From Actinomycetota bacterium (lineage in GTDB: Bacteria > Actinomycetota > Geothermincolia > Geothermincolales > RBG-13-55-18): 64,000 bases of DNA. The number at the start of each line of letters is the position of its first letter. Within the stretch, counting starts at the first letter, position 1. The position numbers were made by a program, and so were the translations under genes. Positions 1 to 7,870 of the stretch are shown here, piece by piece. Location of the stretch: the NCBI GenBank assembly GCA_040757835.1, contig JBFLWJ010000001.1, positions 425,536-489,535 of the forward strand, given 5' to 3'. The notes under the pieces are model-generated. The model saw nothing but the letters and a program-made list of their open reading frames with translations. It was not told the DNA's origin and made no database searches.

Positions 1-1004
1 ATGTCGGTCTCCTTGAACAACGGGTTCTCCACCAGGGGCACGAAGAGCTGGGGGGCGCCCCCGAAGACGGTGGCGCCATACTTGGGTATGGCCTGCAGGT
101 ATTCCGTGGGCTCGAAGCGCGGGAATACCACCAGGGTATTGCCGCCACTGAGCTGCATGGAGAGGTAGCCGATGACGCCCATGGCGTGGAACCAGGGTAC
201 GACGATGAGAGAGACCTCTACTCCCTGCCCCAGGATATGGTCCTCCTCCCGGTCGCCTTCCATGCGCTTGGTCATGAACTTGCCGTCCTGGTAGTCGATA
301 TCTCCGCCAAAGAACCAGTACGCGAACTGGCAGCAGTTCACCACCGCGTTATAATGGGTGATCATCACGCCCTTGGGCGTGCCGGTGGTGCCGCCCGTGT
401 AGGCGATGTGGGCCAGGTCCTCCTTGGGGTTGAACTCTATCTCGGGCGGCTCGGCCGGATATTCGGCGAGCAGGGCCGCGAAATCGAGGGTCCCCTCGGG
501 CACCGGCTGTTTCTGAAGCATCTTCACGGGCGCGGTGAGGGGCGGATAGGCATCCGCCAGGCTGACGAGGATTGTCCTCTTCACCGGGCTGTTGGGGATC
601 ACCTGCTGTGGCACCGTGAAGAGCATGTCCAGGCCGATGAAGGTCTCCACCCCCGCGTCGTTGAGCTCGAAGTCGATCTCCCGGTCCGCCAGCAGGGGGC
701 TCATGGGGACGAAGATGGCACCGGCCTTGAGCAGCCCGTAGTAGGCGATGGCGAAATGGGGAGAGTTGGGCAGGTGGACGCCCACCCGGTCCCCCTTCTT
801 CACCCCCAAGGCCGCCAGGGCGGTGGCGAAGCGGTCGGACAGGGTGTCAAGTTCCTGGTAGGTCATCTCCATGCCACCGAAGATGATGGCGTTGCGCCAG
901 GGCCACTGCAGCACCGCTGAGCGCAGGAGTTGCTGGATCGGCACCTCCGGGTAGCTCAGGTTCCTGAAAACACCTTTGGGCCAGTACTTGAAGTTCTTTT
1001 CCAT
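1..1004 (-). CDS. AMP-dependent acyl-CoA ligase, N-terminal part (cut by window edge)
   Basis: Reading the minus strand from an ATG at 1002-1004 gives an uninterrupted frame that runs off the left edge, about 334 residues. It carries the ANL-superfamily adenylation P-loop YTGGTTGTPKGVMITH and the following PWFHAMG region, so it activates a carboxylic acid as acyl-AMP and then as the CoA thioester. The substrate cannot be told, because the rest of the acyl pocket and the C-terminal domain lie outside the window. A purine-rich ribosome site (GGGAGGGAGA) sits just before the ATG. The gene is alone on its transcript start side and has a long leader with its own promoter. Confidence 0.9.
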   Translation of the reverse strand, partial: MEKNFKYWPKGVFRNLSYPEVPIQQLLRSAVLQWPWRNAIIFGGMEMTYQELDTLSDRFATALAALGVKKGDRVGVHLPNSPHFAIAYYGLLKAGAIFVPMSPLLADREIDFELNDAGVETFIGLDMLFTVPQQVIPNSPVKRTILVSLADAYPPLTAPVKMLQKQPVPEGTLDFAALLAEYPAEPPEIEFNPKEDLAHIAYTGGTTGTPKGVMITHYNAVVNCCQFAYWFFGGDIDYQDGKFMTKRMEGDREEDHILGQGVEVSLIVVPWFHAMGVIGYLSMQLSGGNTLVVFPRFEPTEYLQAIPKYGATVFGGAPQLFVPLVENPLFKETD

Positions 1005-1212
1005 GGTCTCCCTCCCCCATAGACTCCGTTTACCCTACCGGACAAGCCTGCTGATTACCCCGTCCCCGACCCCCGGAAGCATCCCCGCCGGTCAGCAGGC
1101 GGGAACAGTAAGAGATGTCGTCAGCGTGCTTGTGCCTGCCGTTTCTCAGCGCCTCTACCCCACCGCTCCCTCTTGCAGGTGCCACGATCAACGTGGCGGG
1201 AACGGTAAAGGT

Positions 1213-1241
1213 ATCATAACCCAAAAGCAAAGGCCTTTCAA
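1213..1241 (-). promoter_or_regulatory. Sigma-70-type promoter for the acyl-CoA ligase
   Basis: On the minus strand TTGAAA and TATGAT are separated by exactly 17 bases. Transcription would begin near 1206 and give a leader of about 200 nt before the ligase ATG. Confidence 0.55.
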
Positions 1242-1489
1242 AACCGTATGGCCTGCCGCCTCCCTATGCGCCGTAGTGCCGGTCACCTGCCCGGCTTGCA
1301 CCGGGCGCCCACACACCCGGCCCGCGCAGACTCCTGGGGGTCCCGCCCCGCTCCGCGCGGGTAAGCAATACTACCAAAAAAGGCGATCCTTCATAAAAGC
1401 GCAGGTTCTCTAATACCAAAGGTCGATGGAAAGCTGTTGTACTTTGGCCGACAATATGTATAGGACTTTTAAAGTCCAACGCCCCACCC

Positions 1490-1523
1490 GGAAGGCAGCT
1501 GGCCCCTCAGGTCAGCTGCTTCC
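1490..1523 (-). terminator. Possible hairpin terminator after the GAF/PAS sensor
   Basis: An imperfect stem (GGAAG-CAGCTG-CC against GGCCAGCTGCCTTCC) lies about 55 bases past the sensor stop codon. There is no U-run after it, so termination is uncertain; a second palindrome, GGACTTTTAAAGTCC, follows at 1463-1477. Confidence 0.25.
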
Positions 1524-1575
1524 AATTTGGGGAAAAGCGGGATAGTTGGGGTCGCATGGTTTTCGCAACCGGCCC

Positions 1576-2673
1576 TCAGGTGCTGTTGATGGTAGCCGCG
1601 GCCCCGATGAGCTCTCCGCCCTCCTTGAAGAGGGGAAAGATGTTGACCACCGCTGTCTGCATGGTGGTGTCGTCGTATACGGGTTGGGTGTAATGGGAGC
1701 TCTGCATATCGCGGTAGCATTCCCTGAATCCCCTGGCGAGGTCCTGCCCCCTGGTGCCCAGCGCATCCAGGGCCTCGAGGGCGTTGCGTCCCAACAGGTC
1801 GCCCTTCTCCGCGCCCAGGTACATCCCAGCCTCCTGGTTGATGATCATCATCGCGCCGCGATCGTCCAGCACCAGCACCCCCATGCGCGCTTCGTGGACG
1901 AAGCTCTCCAGGTAACCCTGCGTCTTCCTGGTCGTCTCCAGTGCGCGCTTGGTCAGGTTGAAGAGCTTGGCGTTGGTCAACGAGTTGCCCAGTACCTCGG
2001 ATACCGCCTGCAGCAGCGTCTTCTCTTCCTCGGTGTATGCGCCCTTGCCGGTGCCCGCCACCAGCACGCCCATTAGCCTGTTGCCCGATCTGATGGGCAG
2101 GGCGTAGCGGACCATCCCCGGTGAGCGCGGACCCTCTCCCCTGTCCTCGACGGGCTCGCCAGACTGGGCGACCATGCCCACTATCCCCTCTCCGATGGCG
2201 AAGTCCGGAAGGTCGCGCAGGGGGGTTTCGGTGCCGTAGCGGGCACGCGGCACGAGGCGGGAGGTCTCCTCGTCGAGCAGGTAGATAGTGCCCAGGGACG
2301 AGGTGAGCGGCATCACCGCCTCCAGCGACCTCTCCAGCAGGCCCTGGGCGTCGAGGTTCGCGTTCGCGCTCTCCTGGATGCTGTTGAGCACCTGCAGCAG
2401 CATATTGGACCTCTCGAGACGGTCGATCATGGCCTCCAGCCGCCGGTTGTATTCTGAGCTGCGCGTGAACAGGTAGGCGGCGAATAGGACCAGTCCGGCC
2501 ACGATGGCGATATCGAAGATTATCTTGAAGGTCGTGCCCCCGAAGAACTCCGAGAAGCTGTCCACGTTCTGCACCAGGACCAGGAAGATGATGACCACGA
2601 CCATGAGGATCATGAGCACGAGTGAGAATACGCTCACCGGTCTGTCGGCGCTGGCTCCCTTTCTGTTCGCCAT
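1576..2673 (-). CDS. Membrane-anchored GAF/PAS sensor protein
   Basis: The protein is 365 residues. Two hydrophobic segments (about residues 15-37 and 52-72) anchor it in the membrane, followed by a short coiled coil, a GAF domain (about 95-240) and a PAS-like domain near the C-terminus (about 255-365, with VLVLDDRGAMMIINQEA). No kinase, GGDEF or other output domain follows, so it probably signals by protein contact or is a partner of another sensor. I chose the ATG at 2673, which has AAGGAAGGG just upstream, over a GTG at 2700 that overlaps the stop of the upstream phosphodiesterase gene. The ligand is unknown. Confidence 0.85.
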   Translation of the reverse strand: MANRKGASADRPVSVFSLVLMILMVVVIIFLVLVQNVDSFSEFFGGTTFKIIFDIAIVAGLVLFAAYLFTRSSEYNRRLEAMIDRLERSNMLLQVLNSIQESANANLDAQGLLERSLEAVMPLTSSLGTIYLLDEETSRLVPRARYGTETPLRDLPDFAIGEGIVGMVAQSGEPVEDRGEGPRSPGMVRYALPIRSGNRLMGVLVAGTGKGAYTEEEKTLLQAVSEVLGNSLTNAKLFNLTKRALETTRKTQGYLESFVHEARMGVLVLDDRGAMMIINQEAGMYLGAEKGDLLGRNALEALDALGTRGQDLARGFRECYRDMQSSHYTQPVYDDTTMQTAVVNIFPLFKEGGELIGAAATINST

Positions 2674-2696
2674 GTTCTGCCCTTCCTTTTCACGTT

Positions 2697-3509
2697 TCAC
2701 GCTGGATTATCCGCGCCGCACGCGGCCACAGCTTCAGCGGCTTCCCGTATACCCGGCGCTGCCTCCAGGAACGACTTCATCTCGCTGTAGGCGTCGGTGA
2801 TGATCCCGTCCACTCCCGCTGCGACCATCTCCCCCAGTAGCTGGGTGGAGTTGACCGTCCAGGCGATGACCCTGGCGCCCGCCGTGTGCGCCTCCTCCAC
2901 CAGGTTCCGCCGGACGGTGAAGCTCGCCGGCAGCAGGGTGGTGGCGCCGCAGCGCTCGGCGTCCCTGAGCATGCGCTCCGCGGTCAGCTCGTACTGGCTG
3001 AGCAGCCCCAGTTCGGCCCCTGATGCTGTCTCCCTGAAGTCCCGGAGGAATTCCGCGTCGAAGGAGCTTACCAGTATAGGGTGGGCCAGGGCGGCGCCCG
3101 CGATGGTCGCGGCCAGGACGTCGGCGTCACACTTCTTTACCTCCAGGTTGACGGCGCAGCGGTCCGCCGCGAGGGTGAGGAAGGCCTCGAGGGTGGGCAC
3201 TTCCGGCGCCTTCTCCGCCAGCTCATCCGCGTCCATGCGGGAGATCAGGTGCAGGCCTATAAAGGGGCTGTGATGGATGACGGGGACCCTGTCCGCGGTC
3301 ATGCGCACATCTGTCTCGACCATCTCCACGCCGTGGTCCAGGGCCGCCTGCAGGGCCTGCAGGGTGTTTTCGGGTCCGAAACCTTTGCCTCCCCGGTGGC
3401 TGATGAGGGCGAGCTCCCTGCTCGCTCCCTCGCCGCTCCCTGTCCTTATAAGCAATTGCCTCACCTCTGTTGTAAAGTTCGGCACGGGGCGGCCCATTAC
3501 TTTAAGCAT
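2697..3509 (-). CDS. Glycerophosphodiester phosphodiesterase family protein
   Basis: The frame encodes 270 residues with the GDPD signature SHRGGKGFGPENT near residue 38, and downstream ETDVRMTADRVPVIHH and NLEVK, which supply the catalytic His/Glu/Asp metal site of this TIM-barrel family. It would hydrolyse glycerophosphodiesters to glycerol-3-phosphate and an alcohol. No signal peptide is evident, so it is probably cytoplasmic. Its stop overlaps the alternative GTG start of the downstream GAF/PAS gene, so the two are likely co-transcribed. The start is uncertain: the ribosome site before ATG 3509 is weak. Confidence 0.88.
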   Translation of the reverse strand: MLKVMGRPVPNFTTEVRQLLIRTGSGEGASRELALISHRGGKGFGPENTLQALQAALDHGVEMVETDVRMTADRVPVIHHSPFIGLHLISRMDADELAEKAPEVPTLEAFLTLAADRCAVNLEVKKCDADVLAATIAGAALAHPILVSSFDAEFLRDFRETASGAELGLLSQYELTAERMLRDAERCGATTLLPASFTVRRNLVEEAHTAGARVIAWTVNSTQLLGEMVAAGVDGIITDAYSEMKSFLEAAPGIREAAEAVAACGADNPA

Positions 3510-3571
3510 CCCGGTCAGCGCCCGGCTCTCCCCTGGTGCGGCCCGGCGGCCCGTGGTGGTGGGGTGGGCAA

Positions 3572-3600
3572 GAGAAAAAGACCGCCTTTAGCGGTCTTTT
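3572..3600 (-). terminator. Rho-independent terminator
   Basis: A perfect stem GACCGC-CTTTA-GCGGTC is flanked by A and T runs on both sides, so it can work in both directions. On the minus strand it ends the small DUF1858 gene just upstream and shields the phosphodiesterase gene. Confidence 0.85.
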
Positions 3601-3631
3601 GCTCGATCATCTACGCCGTGGACATCCTGCC

Positions 3632-3850
3632 CTATTGCGTGCCTTCTCCGTTGTTTCCGGTCGTCTTCTCGTTGAGGTCCTTGATCAGAGCGTCTACATC
3701 TATGCCGTGGGCCATGGCCCCCTGCTCGATATTCTCAAAACGCGCAACGGCGCATCCGATACAGTGCAGGCCGTGCTCCAGGAAGACCCTGATGGTCTCC
3801 GGATTGCTCTCGACCACCTCCTGGATGGTCATGTCCTTGGTAATCGCCAT
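3632..3850 (-). CDS. DUF1858 small CxxC redox-disulfide protein
   Basis: A 72-residue protein with the DUF1858 pattern: N-terminal MTIQEVVESNPETIRVF, then GLHCIGCAVA with a CxxC pair, then the conserved GIDVDALI. This domain occurs alone or fused to hybrid-cluster and other redox proteins and is thought to be a thiol/disulfide or metal-binding module; its exact role is unknown. GAGGTGAGAAC precedes the ATG. A strong terminator follows directly, so this looks like a one-gene transcript or the end of a short unit with the zinc-ribbon gene upstream. Confidence 0.88.
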   Translation of the reverse strand: MAITKDMTIQEVVESNPETIRVFLEHGLHCIGCAVARFENIEQGAMAHGIDVDALIKDLNEKTTGNNGEGTQ

Positions 3851-3943
3851 GTTCTCACCTCCTTATTCGATGCCTCTATAGTGTAGTTTAAGCATAATAT
3901 TCCTCCGAGGCCAGGGATTTTTTCGCTGCGGACATGACGCAGG

Positions 3944-4240
3944 TCAGGGTTCCTCCTGCAGCAGCAGGTGTAGATCGAGCAGGTCGTCCCAGCAGATGGG
4001 CGGATCGTTCTCCGCCTGTTTCATCTCGATGGGGTGCACGAGCACTACGGGCTCGCTTCCGTTCATGCGCATGAAGTCGATGAAACGACTGTCTGCCGGA
4101 TAGGCCTGCGCCCCCCCACAGGTACAGCAGATAAAGGTGTAAAAGGTGCCTTCGCCGTCTCCGTGCTCGACCAGGAGGATGTCTTCCAGGGACAGGGCTA
4201 CCTCTCCGCAGTTGCAGCAACGAGACTTGACCTTTACCAT
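3944..4240 (-). CDS. Small zinc-ribbon-like protein of unknown function
   Basis: A 98-residue protein with two CxxC knuckles, C8-x2-C11 and C38-x2-C41, arranged like a zinc ribbon, and an acidic Leu-rich C-terminus. I do not recognise the family. The start is set at ATG 4240 because AAAGGAGGCGTG lies directly before it; an ATG at 4267 in the same frame has no ribosome site. It is transcribed divergently from the SufR-like regulator across a very AT-rich 90-bp gap, so the regulator may control it. Confidence 0.75.
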   Translation of the reverse strand: MVKVKSRCCNCGEVALSLEDILLVEHGDGEGTFYTFICCTCGGAQAYPADSRFIDFMRMNGSEPVVLVHPIEMKQAENDPPICWDDLLDLHLLLQEEP

Positions 4241-4270
4241 CACGCCTCCTTTACACATATTATACAATAT

Positions 4271-4298
4271 TTACGGTATAAATATATTATGTTATAAT
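4271..4298 (+). promoter_or_regulatory. Promoter region of the SufR-like regulator, divergent with the zinc-ribbon gene
   Basis: In an unusually AT-rich stretch, TATAAT at 4293-4298 is preceded after 16 bases by TTACGG. Several overlapping A/T palindromes between 4260 and 4300 could serve both directions and the regulator itself. Confidence 0.45.
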
Positions 4299-4330
4299 AA
4301 CTACGTCAAGTACCGGATGACGGAAGGCTG

Positions 4331-5026
4331 ATGAAGACTTACAGCGATCAGATCGCCCAGGTATCCACAGCTCTTGCGGACCCGACCCGCCGTGAGATCA
4401 TGGAATATGTCCTGCGCTCGGACTCCCCGCTCTCCGTGCGTGAGGTCGCAGACTTCTTCGGGCTGCACGCCAACGCCGCCAGGATGCACCTGGACAAGCT
4501 GGTCAAGGGAGGCCTGCTCAGGATCGTACGCCAGCGTGGCGCAAGGGGGGGCCGCCCGGCCCATCTATACGATGCCAGCGGTGAGGAGCTCGACCTCAAC
4601 CTGCCCCCGCGCAGGTACAAACTCCTGGCCGAGGTGCTGGCCGGGGGCTTGGCGGACGGAGGCGCCTCGCTGGCCCTGCGCATGGGGGACGAAGCCTATG
4701 CGCGCGGCCGCGAGGAGGCGGTCACCCACTCCTCTCCCCTGGCCTTCATCAAGCGCGGAGCGGGCATGCGCGAAGTCGCCGAAGCCTGGTCGCAGGAGAT
4801 AGAGAGGAGGGGCCATAAGGCGACCCTCAAGCACCTGGCCGGCGGCGACGTGGAGGCCAGGTTTATAACCTGCCCCTTCGGTGAGTTCTCCCGCAATTAC
4901 CCCGGCCTTGTATGCGAGATACACCGCCGTATGGAGGAGGGTTTCTTGAGCCTGGGCGGCCGGTTCATCCTGGAGGCCACCGGAGAGAGCTGCGTCTTCG
5001 TCATGCGTGACGACGGACCGGAGTGA
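4331..5026 (+). CDS. Winged-helix regulator with C-terminal cysteine cluster (SufR/COG2345-like)
   Basis: The 231-residue protein begins with an ArsR/DeoR-type winged helix (about 12-85; ADPTRREIMEYVL, then helix-turn-helix and the RGARGGRPAHLY wing). The C-terminal half has the pattern of SufR-like regulators: C181-PF, C195-x2-H198 and C221, spaced as ligands of a possible Fe-S cluster or metal. The family represses genes and senses cluster or redox state; that is established for SufR, and inferred here. The gene is one of few on the plus strand in this part and faces a zinc-ribbon gene divergently. The ATG follows GGAAGGCTG. Confidence 0.85.
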   Translation: MKTYSDQIAQVSTALADPTRREIMEYVLRSDSPLSVREVADFFGLHANAARMHLDKLVKGGLLRIVRQRGARGGRPAHLYDASGEELDLNLPPRRYKLLAEVLAGGLADGGASLALRMGDEAYARGREEAVTHSSPLAFIKRGAGMREVAEAWSQEIERRGHKATLKHLAGGDVEARFITCPFGEFSRNYPGLVCEIHRRMEEGFLSLGGRFILEATGESCVFVMRDDGPE

Positions 5027-5115
5027 CGGGTTCGGGTCGGGCCTCTCCCCTCCCCCACCACGCCATACGTGCCCTCAGGGTGCCTGAAGCCCGCCGAGGC
5101 CTTCTGTCCCCGCCC

Positions 5116-5481
5116 TCAGGAAGCCGGATGCTCGTCGAGGTTGATGTCGTACTTGAGGAGCAAGTGCTGGTAATCCTTGCGGTAGAATATCTTGCACTTT
5201 ACCTCGGGATACAGCTCCTTCAGCCGTCGTATCTTGCGGTTCTTCTTTGTTACCAGCTTCTGGTTCATGGTCGTGATCTCGATGAAGAGGTCATACTCGG
5301 GAAGGAAGAAATCGGGGGTGAACTTCGAGACCGCGTTGCCCTTCTTGTCCCACTCGATATCGAAGCTCGTCGGCTCGTACAGCCACCTGATGTCGTAGAA
5401 GTCGAGCAGGCGCGCGAACTCCTGTTCGCTGCGGTGGGCAAAGCGCACCTCATCCCAACGCCGGTATTCCGTTCCCTGCAT
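5116..5481 (-). CDS. Small PD-(D/E)XK nuclease-like protein
   Basis: The 121-residue protein has the layout of small restriction-endonuclease-fold proteins: SEQEFARLLDFY with an early acidic residue, then TPDFFLPEYDLFIEIT containing PD and E-x-T, then a Lys-rich helix KKNRKIRRLKELYP. The lysine of the canonical (D/E)xK half-motif is not clear (IEIT), so catalytic activity is uncertain. GGTGGAGCCCTG precedes the ATG. It lies 51 bp downstream of the RlpA-like gene and may be co-transcribed with it. Its substrate and role are unknown. Confidence 0.75.
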   Translation of the reverse strand: MQGTEYRRWDEVRFAHRSEQEFARLLDFYDIRWLYEPTSFDIEWDKKGNAVSKFTPDFFLPEYDLFIEITTMNQKLVTKKNRKIRRLKELYPEVKCKIFYRKDYQHLLLKYDINLDEHPAS

Positions 5482-5532
5482 CAGGGCTCCACCGTCTCTC
5501 GCCGTGACAACTCTTACCGGAAACCGCCCGCC

Positions 5533-6561
5533 TCATCTCTCCCTGGGGACGAGTATCTCGAAATCGGTCCACTGCACTCCATCGAGGCCGATGCTCTGGG
5601 CCGAGCCGTAGGAGAGGTCCAGAACGCGACCGGGCACGAAGGGCCCCCGGTCGTTGACCTGGACGATGGTCTGTCTGCCCCTGAAGGTGACCAGGAGCCA
5701 GGTCCCGAAGGGGAACGTGCGGTGGGCGCAGGTATAGTCGTACATATGGAAGATGACCCCGCTCGCGGTGGGGTTGCCATCGAACTCCTCTCCGTAGCAC
5801 GTGGTGTATCCGGAGAAGACCATCCCGGTGCGCTCGAAGTCGGAGAGGGGCGGCATCACCGGGACCCGCTCCAGCAGCTCACCCGGCGCCGGGACCGTCC
5901 ACCCCTGGGCAGGTCCGGAGGGAGCGTTGCGCGAGGTCCCGCCGTCGCCCAGGGAGCGGAGGCTCGCGTCCACCTCGCTCAGGCGGGCCTGCAGTTCGCT
6001 TATCCTGGCCTCCAGGCCCTCCGTATCCAGGGCCTCGGCCATGCGTTTCCTCTGGGCGTACTGGTCACGCAGCTCTCGCCTCTTGAGGTCCACCTCGTTC
6101 AGTTTGGACTTCAGGCGTTCGAGGGTGTCTATGTCCGACTGCATTATGCGGTCGAAGTAGGCGTTGTCTTCCCACAATTCTTCGAGTTCACGCGCTCCGA
6201 GGATGACCTCCATCTCGCTCACCGTACCACGCTTGTAGAGGGCGCGCAGCGAGAGGTCATAGGCCTGCTGGCAGGCCTCGAGTTCCTCGTTGAGGCCGGC
6301 GATCTCCATTTCCGAGGAAGCGATGGCGGTGTCGAGCCCCGCCAGTTCCGCGAGCATGGCGTCGCGGTTGCCCTGCGCCGTACGCAGGCGGGCCTTGAGC
6401 TCCAGGACCTCGTAGGAGAGTCGGTCGGCTTCGTCTGAGAGCGTTGCGGATTCACCCTGGGCGGGCGCAAGGGCGGGAAACAGCAGGCAGGAGAGGATCA
6501 CTGGCGCCAAGATGGCTGTAAGCGTGATTCCGCGCACCCGGTCGGCCAAAGTCATCACCAC
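5533..6561 (-). CDS. RlpA-type double-psi beta-barrel cell-wall protein with coiled-coil N-terminus
   Basis: A 342-residue exported protein. Residues about 11-35 form a signal peptide or membrane anchor. Residues about 40-190 are a long heptad-rich coiled coil similar in character to the PcsB/CwlO/NlpC-P60 activator coils. The C-terminal 100 residues match RlpA: ASGVIFHMYDYTCAHRTFPFG, then VQVNDRGPFVPGRVLDLS. RlpA proteins are lytic transglycosylases acting on denuded septal peptidoglycan. The coiled coil suggests control through a partner at the cell envelope, which is inference. The start codon ATG 6561 may be two codons later. Confidence 0.88.
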   Translation of the reverse strand: MVMTLADRVRGITLTAILAPVILSCLLFPALAPAQGESATLSDEADRLSYEVLELKARLRTAQGNRDAMLAELAGLDTAIASSEMEIAGLNEELEACQQAYDLSLRALYKRGTVSEMEVILGARELEELWEDNAYFDRIMQSDIDTLERLKSKLNEVDLKRRELRDQYAQRKRMAEALDTEGLEARISELQARLSEVDASLRSLGDGGTSRNAPSGPAQGWTVPAPGELLERVPVMPPLSDFERTGMVFSGYTTCYGEEFDGNPTASGVIFHMYDYTCAHRTFPFGTWLLVTFRGRQTIVQVNDRGPFVPGRVLDLSYGSAQSIGLDGVQWTDFEILVPRER

Positions 6562-6674
6562 GATCTTCTCTTCCCGACGACGGTCTCGACACCCACAATA
6601 ATATCAAAATACATCTACATGAAGCACAGGTTTACCGGCACGAGTTAGATGTAAGGTTGAGGGAAAGGACTTTT

Positions 6675-7769
6675 CTAGGTGTAACGTCCGCCCTGGGACC
6701 AGGCCTTCGACGTGGCTACCTGCTCGAGCTTGGCCAGCTGGTCTACGGTGCCGATGGCGACGATATAGTCGCCCGGGTCGAGGCGGGTATCCTTCGCGGG
6801 CTTGGTGTTGAACCCGAGGCCACGTTTCTTCACCGCCAGCACCAGCGCTCCCGAGATGGAGTATATCTTGGCCTCGTCGATGGACTTCCCGTCCAGGTAG
6901 GAGTTGGCCTGGACCTCCACGTCGTCAATACGCCACTCGAGGTTCTCGATGTTGAACTCTATGTACTGCCCCCTGGTGACTAGGTCCAGGTAGTCCCAGA
7001 CCGTGGGTTTTAAGAGCATGGCCGCCATGCGCCTGCCTCCGATGGAGTGGGGCGATATCACCCTGTCCGCCCCGGCGCGCCGCAGCTTGGGCTCGGATTC
7101 CTCGCTGTCCGAGCGGCTGACGATAAAGAGGTGCGGGCAGAGCTCGCGGGCGGTAAGGGTGATATAGAGGTTCTCCGCGTCGCCGGACAGGGCGGAGACC
7201 AGTCCCTTGGCGCTCTCTATCCCGGCCGCCTTGAGGCACTCGTCGCTGGTGGCGTCGTCCCTGATGACCAGGAACCCGAGCCCCTCGGCCTTCTCCGCCG
7301 CCACCGGGTCCTTTTCGATGACGACGAAGTTGGCGCCGGCGTCCTTGAGGTCATCGGCGATGTGCTGGCCGACCCTGCCGTATCCGCATAATATATAGTG
7401 GCCGATCATGGATTCGATATCCTTGCGCATCTTTCTCCTCTCCATCAAGCCGGAAAGGCTGTTCTCCACCATGAATTCTACCGTACTGACCAGGGTATAG
7501 CCTACGGTTCCCACTCCGGCGATGATAATGAACAGGGTGAAGACCTCCCCGCCGGTCCCCAGGGGAAATACCTCACCATAGCCGATGGTGGTGATGGTGA
7601 TGATCACCATGTACAGGGAGTCGAGGAAACTGGCGCCTTCGATGAGCATGTAACCGGCGATGCCGATCACGATGATCGAGATCAGGAGCAGGCCGGCCTT
7701 CTCGAGGTTTCTGAGGCGGTCTCTTGTCAAACCCTTCCTTCCCTTTCCATCGGACAAGCCACCGGTCAT
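6675..7769 (-). CDS. Two-TM potassium channel with TrkA-N/TrkA-C (RCK) domains
   Basis: About 364 residues. Two membrane helices (about 28-48 and 80-105) flank a pore loop with the K+ selectivity filter TTIGYGE. A Rossmann TrkA-N domain follows (GYGRVGQHIADDL at about 135, with VVIEKDP binding the nucleotide or ligand), then a TrkA-C domain. This is the MthK-like architecture of ligand-gated K+ channels. The start is uncertain: ATG 7769 lacks a ribosome site, while a TTG at 7730 sits behind AGGGAAGGAAGGGT and would remove 13 residues. A potassium-specific pore is seen directly; the gating ligand is not known. Confidence 0.92.
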   Translation of the reverse strand: MTGGLSDGKGRKGLTRDRLRNLEKAGLLLISIIVIGIAGYMLIEGASFLDSLYMVIITITTIGYGEVFPLGTGGEVFTLFIIIAGVGTVGYTLVSTVEFMVENSLSGLMERRKMRKDIESMIGHYILCGYGRVGQHIADDLKDAGANFVVIEKDPVAAEKAEGLGFLVIRDDATSDECLKAAGIESAKGLVSALSGDAENLYITLTARELCPHLFIVSRSDSEESEPKLRRAGADRVISPHSIGGRRMAAMLLKPTVWDYLDLVTRGQYIEFNIENLEWRIDDVEVQANSYLDGKSIDEAKIYSISGALVLAVKKRGLGFNTKPAKDTRLDPGDYIVAIGTVDQLAKLEQVATSKAWSQGGRYT

Positions 7770-7870
7770 CAAGAATAGTATCGTACTTGACTGCCGCTAG
7801 CTATAATCCATGCCCCGGGGTGGGGGAAGGAGGCAACCCCTGGCGCCGCCGCCGGCCCGGGCCGCATCAG

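Larger units (their letters stand above)
1005..1575. other. 571-bp intergenic region, structured leader of the acyl-CoA ligase
   Basis: No convincing gene is seen here on either strand. On the minus strand it holds a good promoter (1213-1241) and a leader of about 200 nt before the ligase start. The leader has two competing inverted repeats: CCCGCC/GGCGGG at 1084-1103, and a 9-base perfect pair GCCTGCTGA/TCAGCAGGC at 1046-1054 and 1092-1100. A third hairpin, GCCACG/CGTGGC, is also present. Nearer the sensor gene there is an imperfect hairpin (1490-1523) and a short palindrome (1463-1477) that may end its transcript. I recognise no known riboswitch class. Confidence 0.6.

Noticed and set aside
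976-1413. 145-codon frame in the first intergenic region
   Set aside because: No similarity, no ribosome site, and it overlaps the ligase promoter and leader hairpins.
5023-6438. 471-codon plus-strand open frame
   Set aside because: It covers the antisense of the PD-(D/E)XK-like and RlpA-like genes and shows no recognisable domain.
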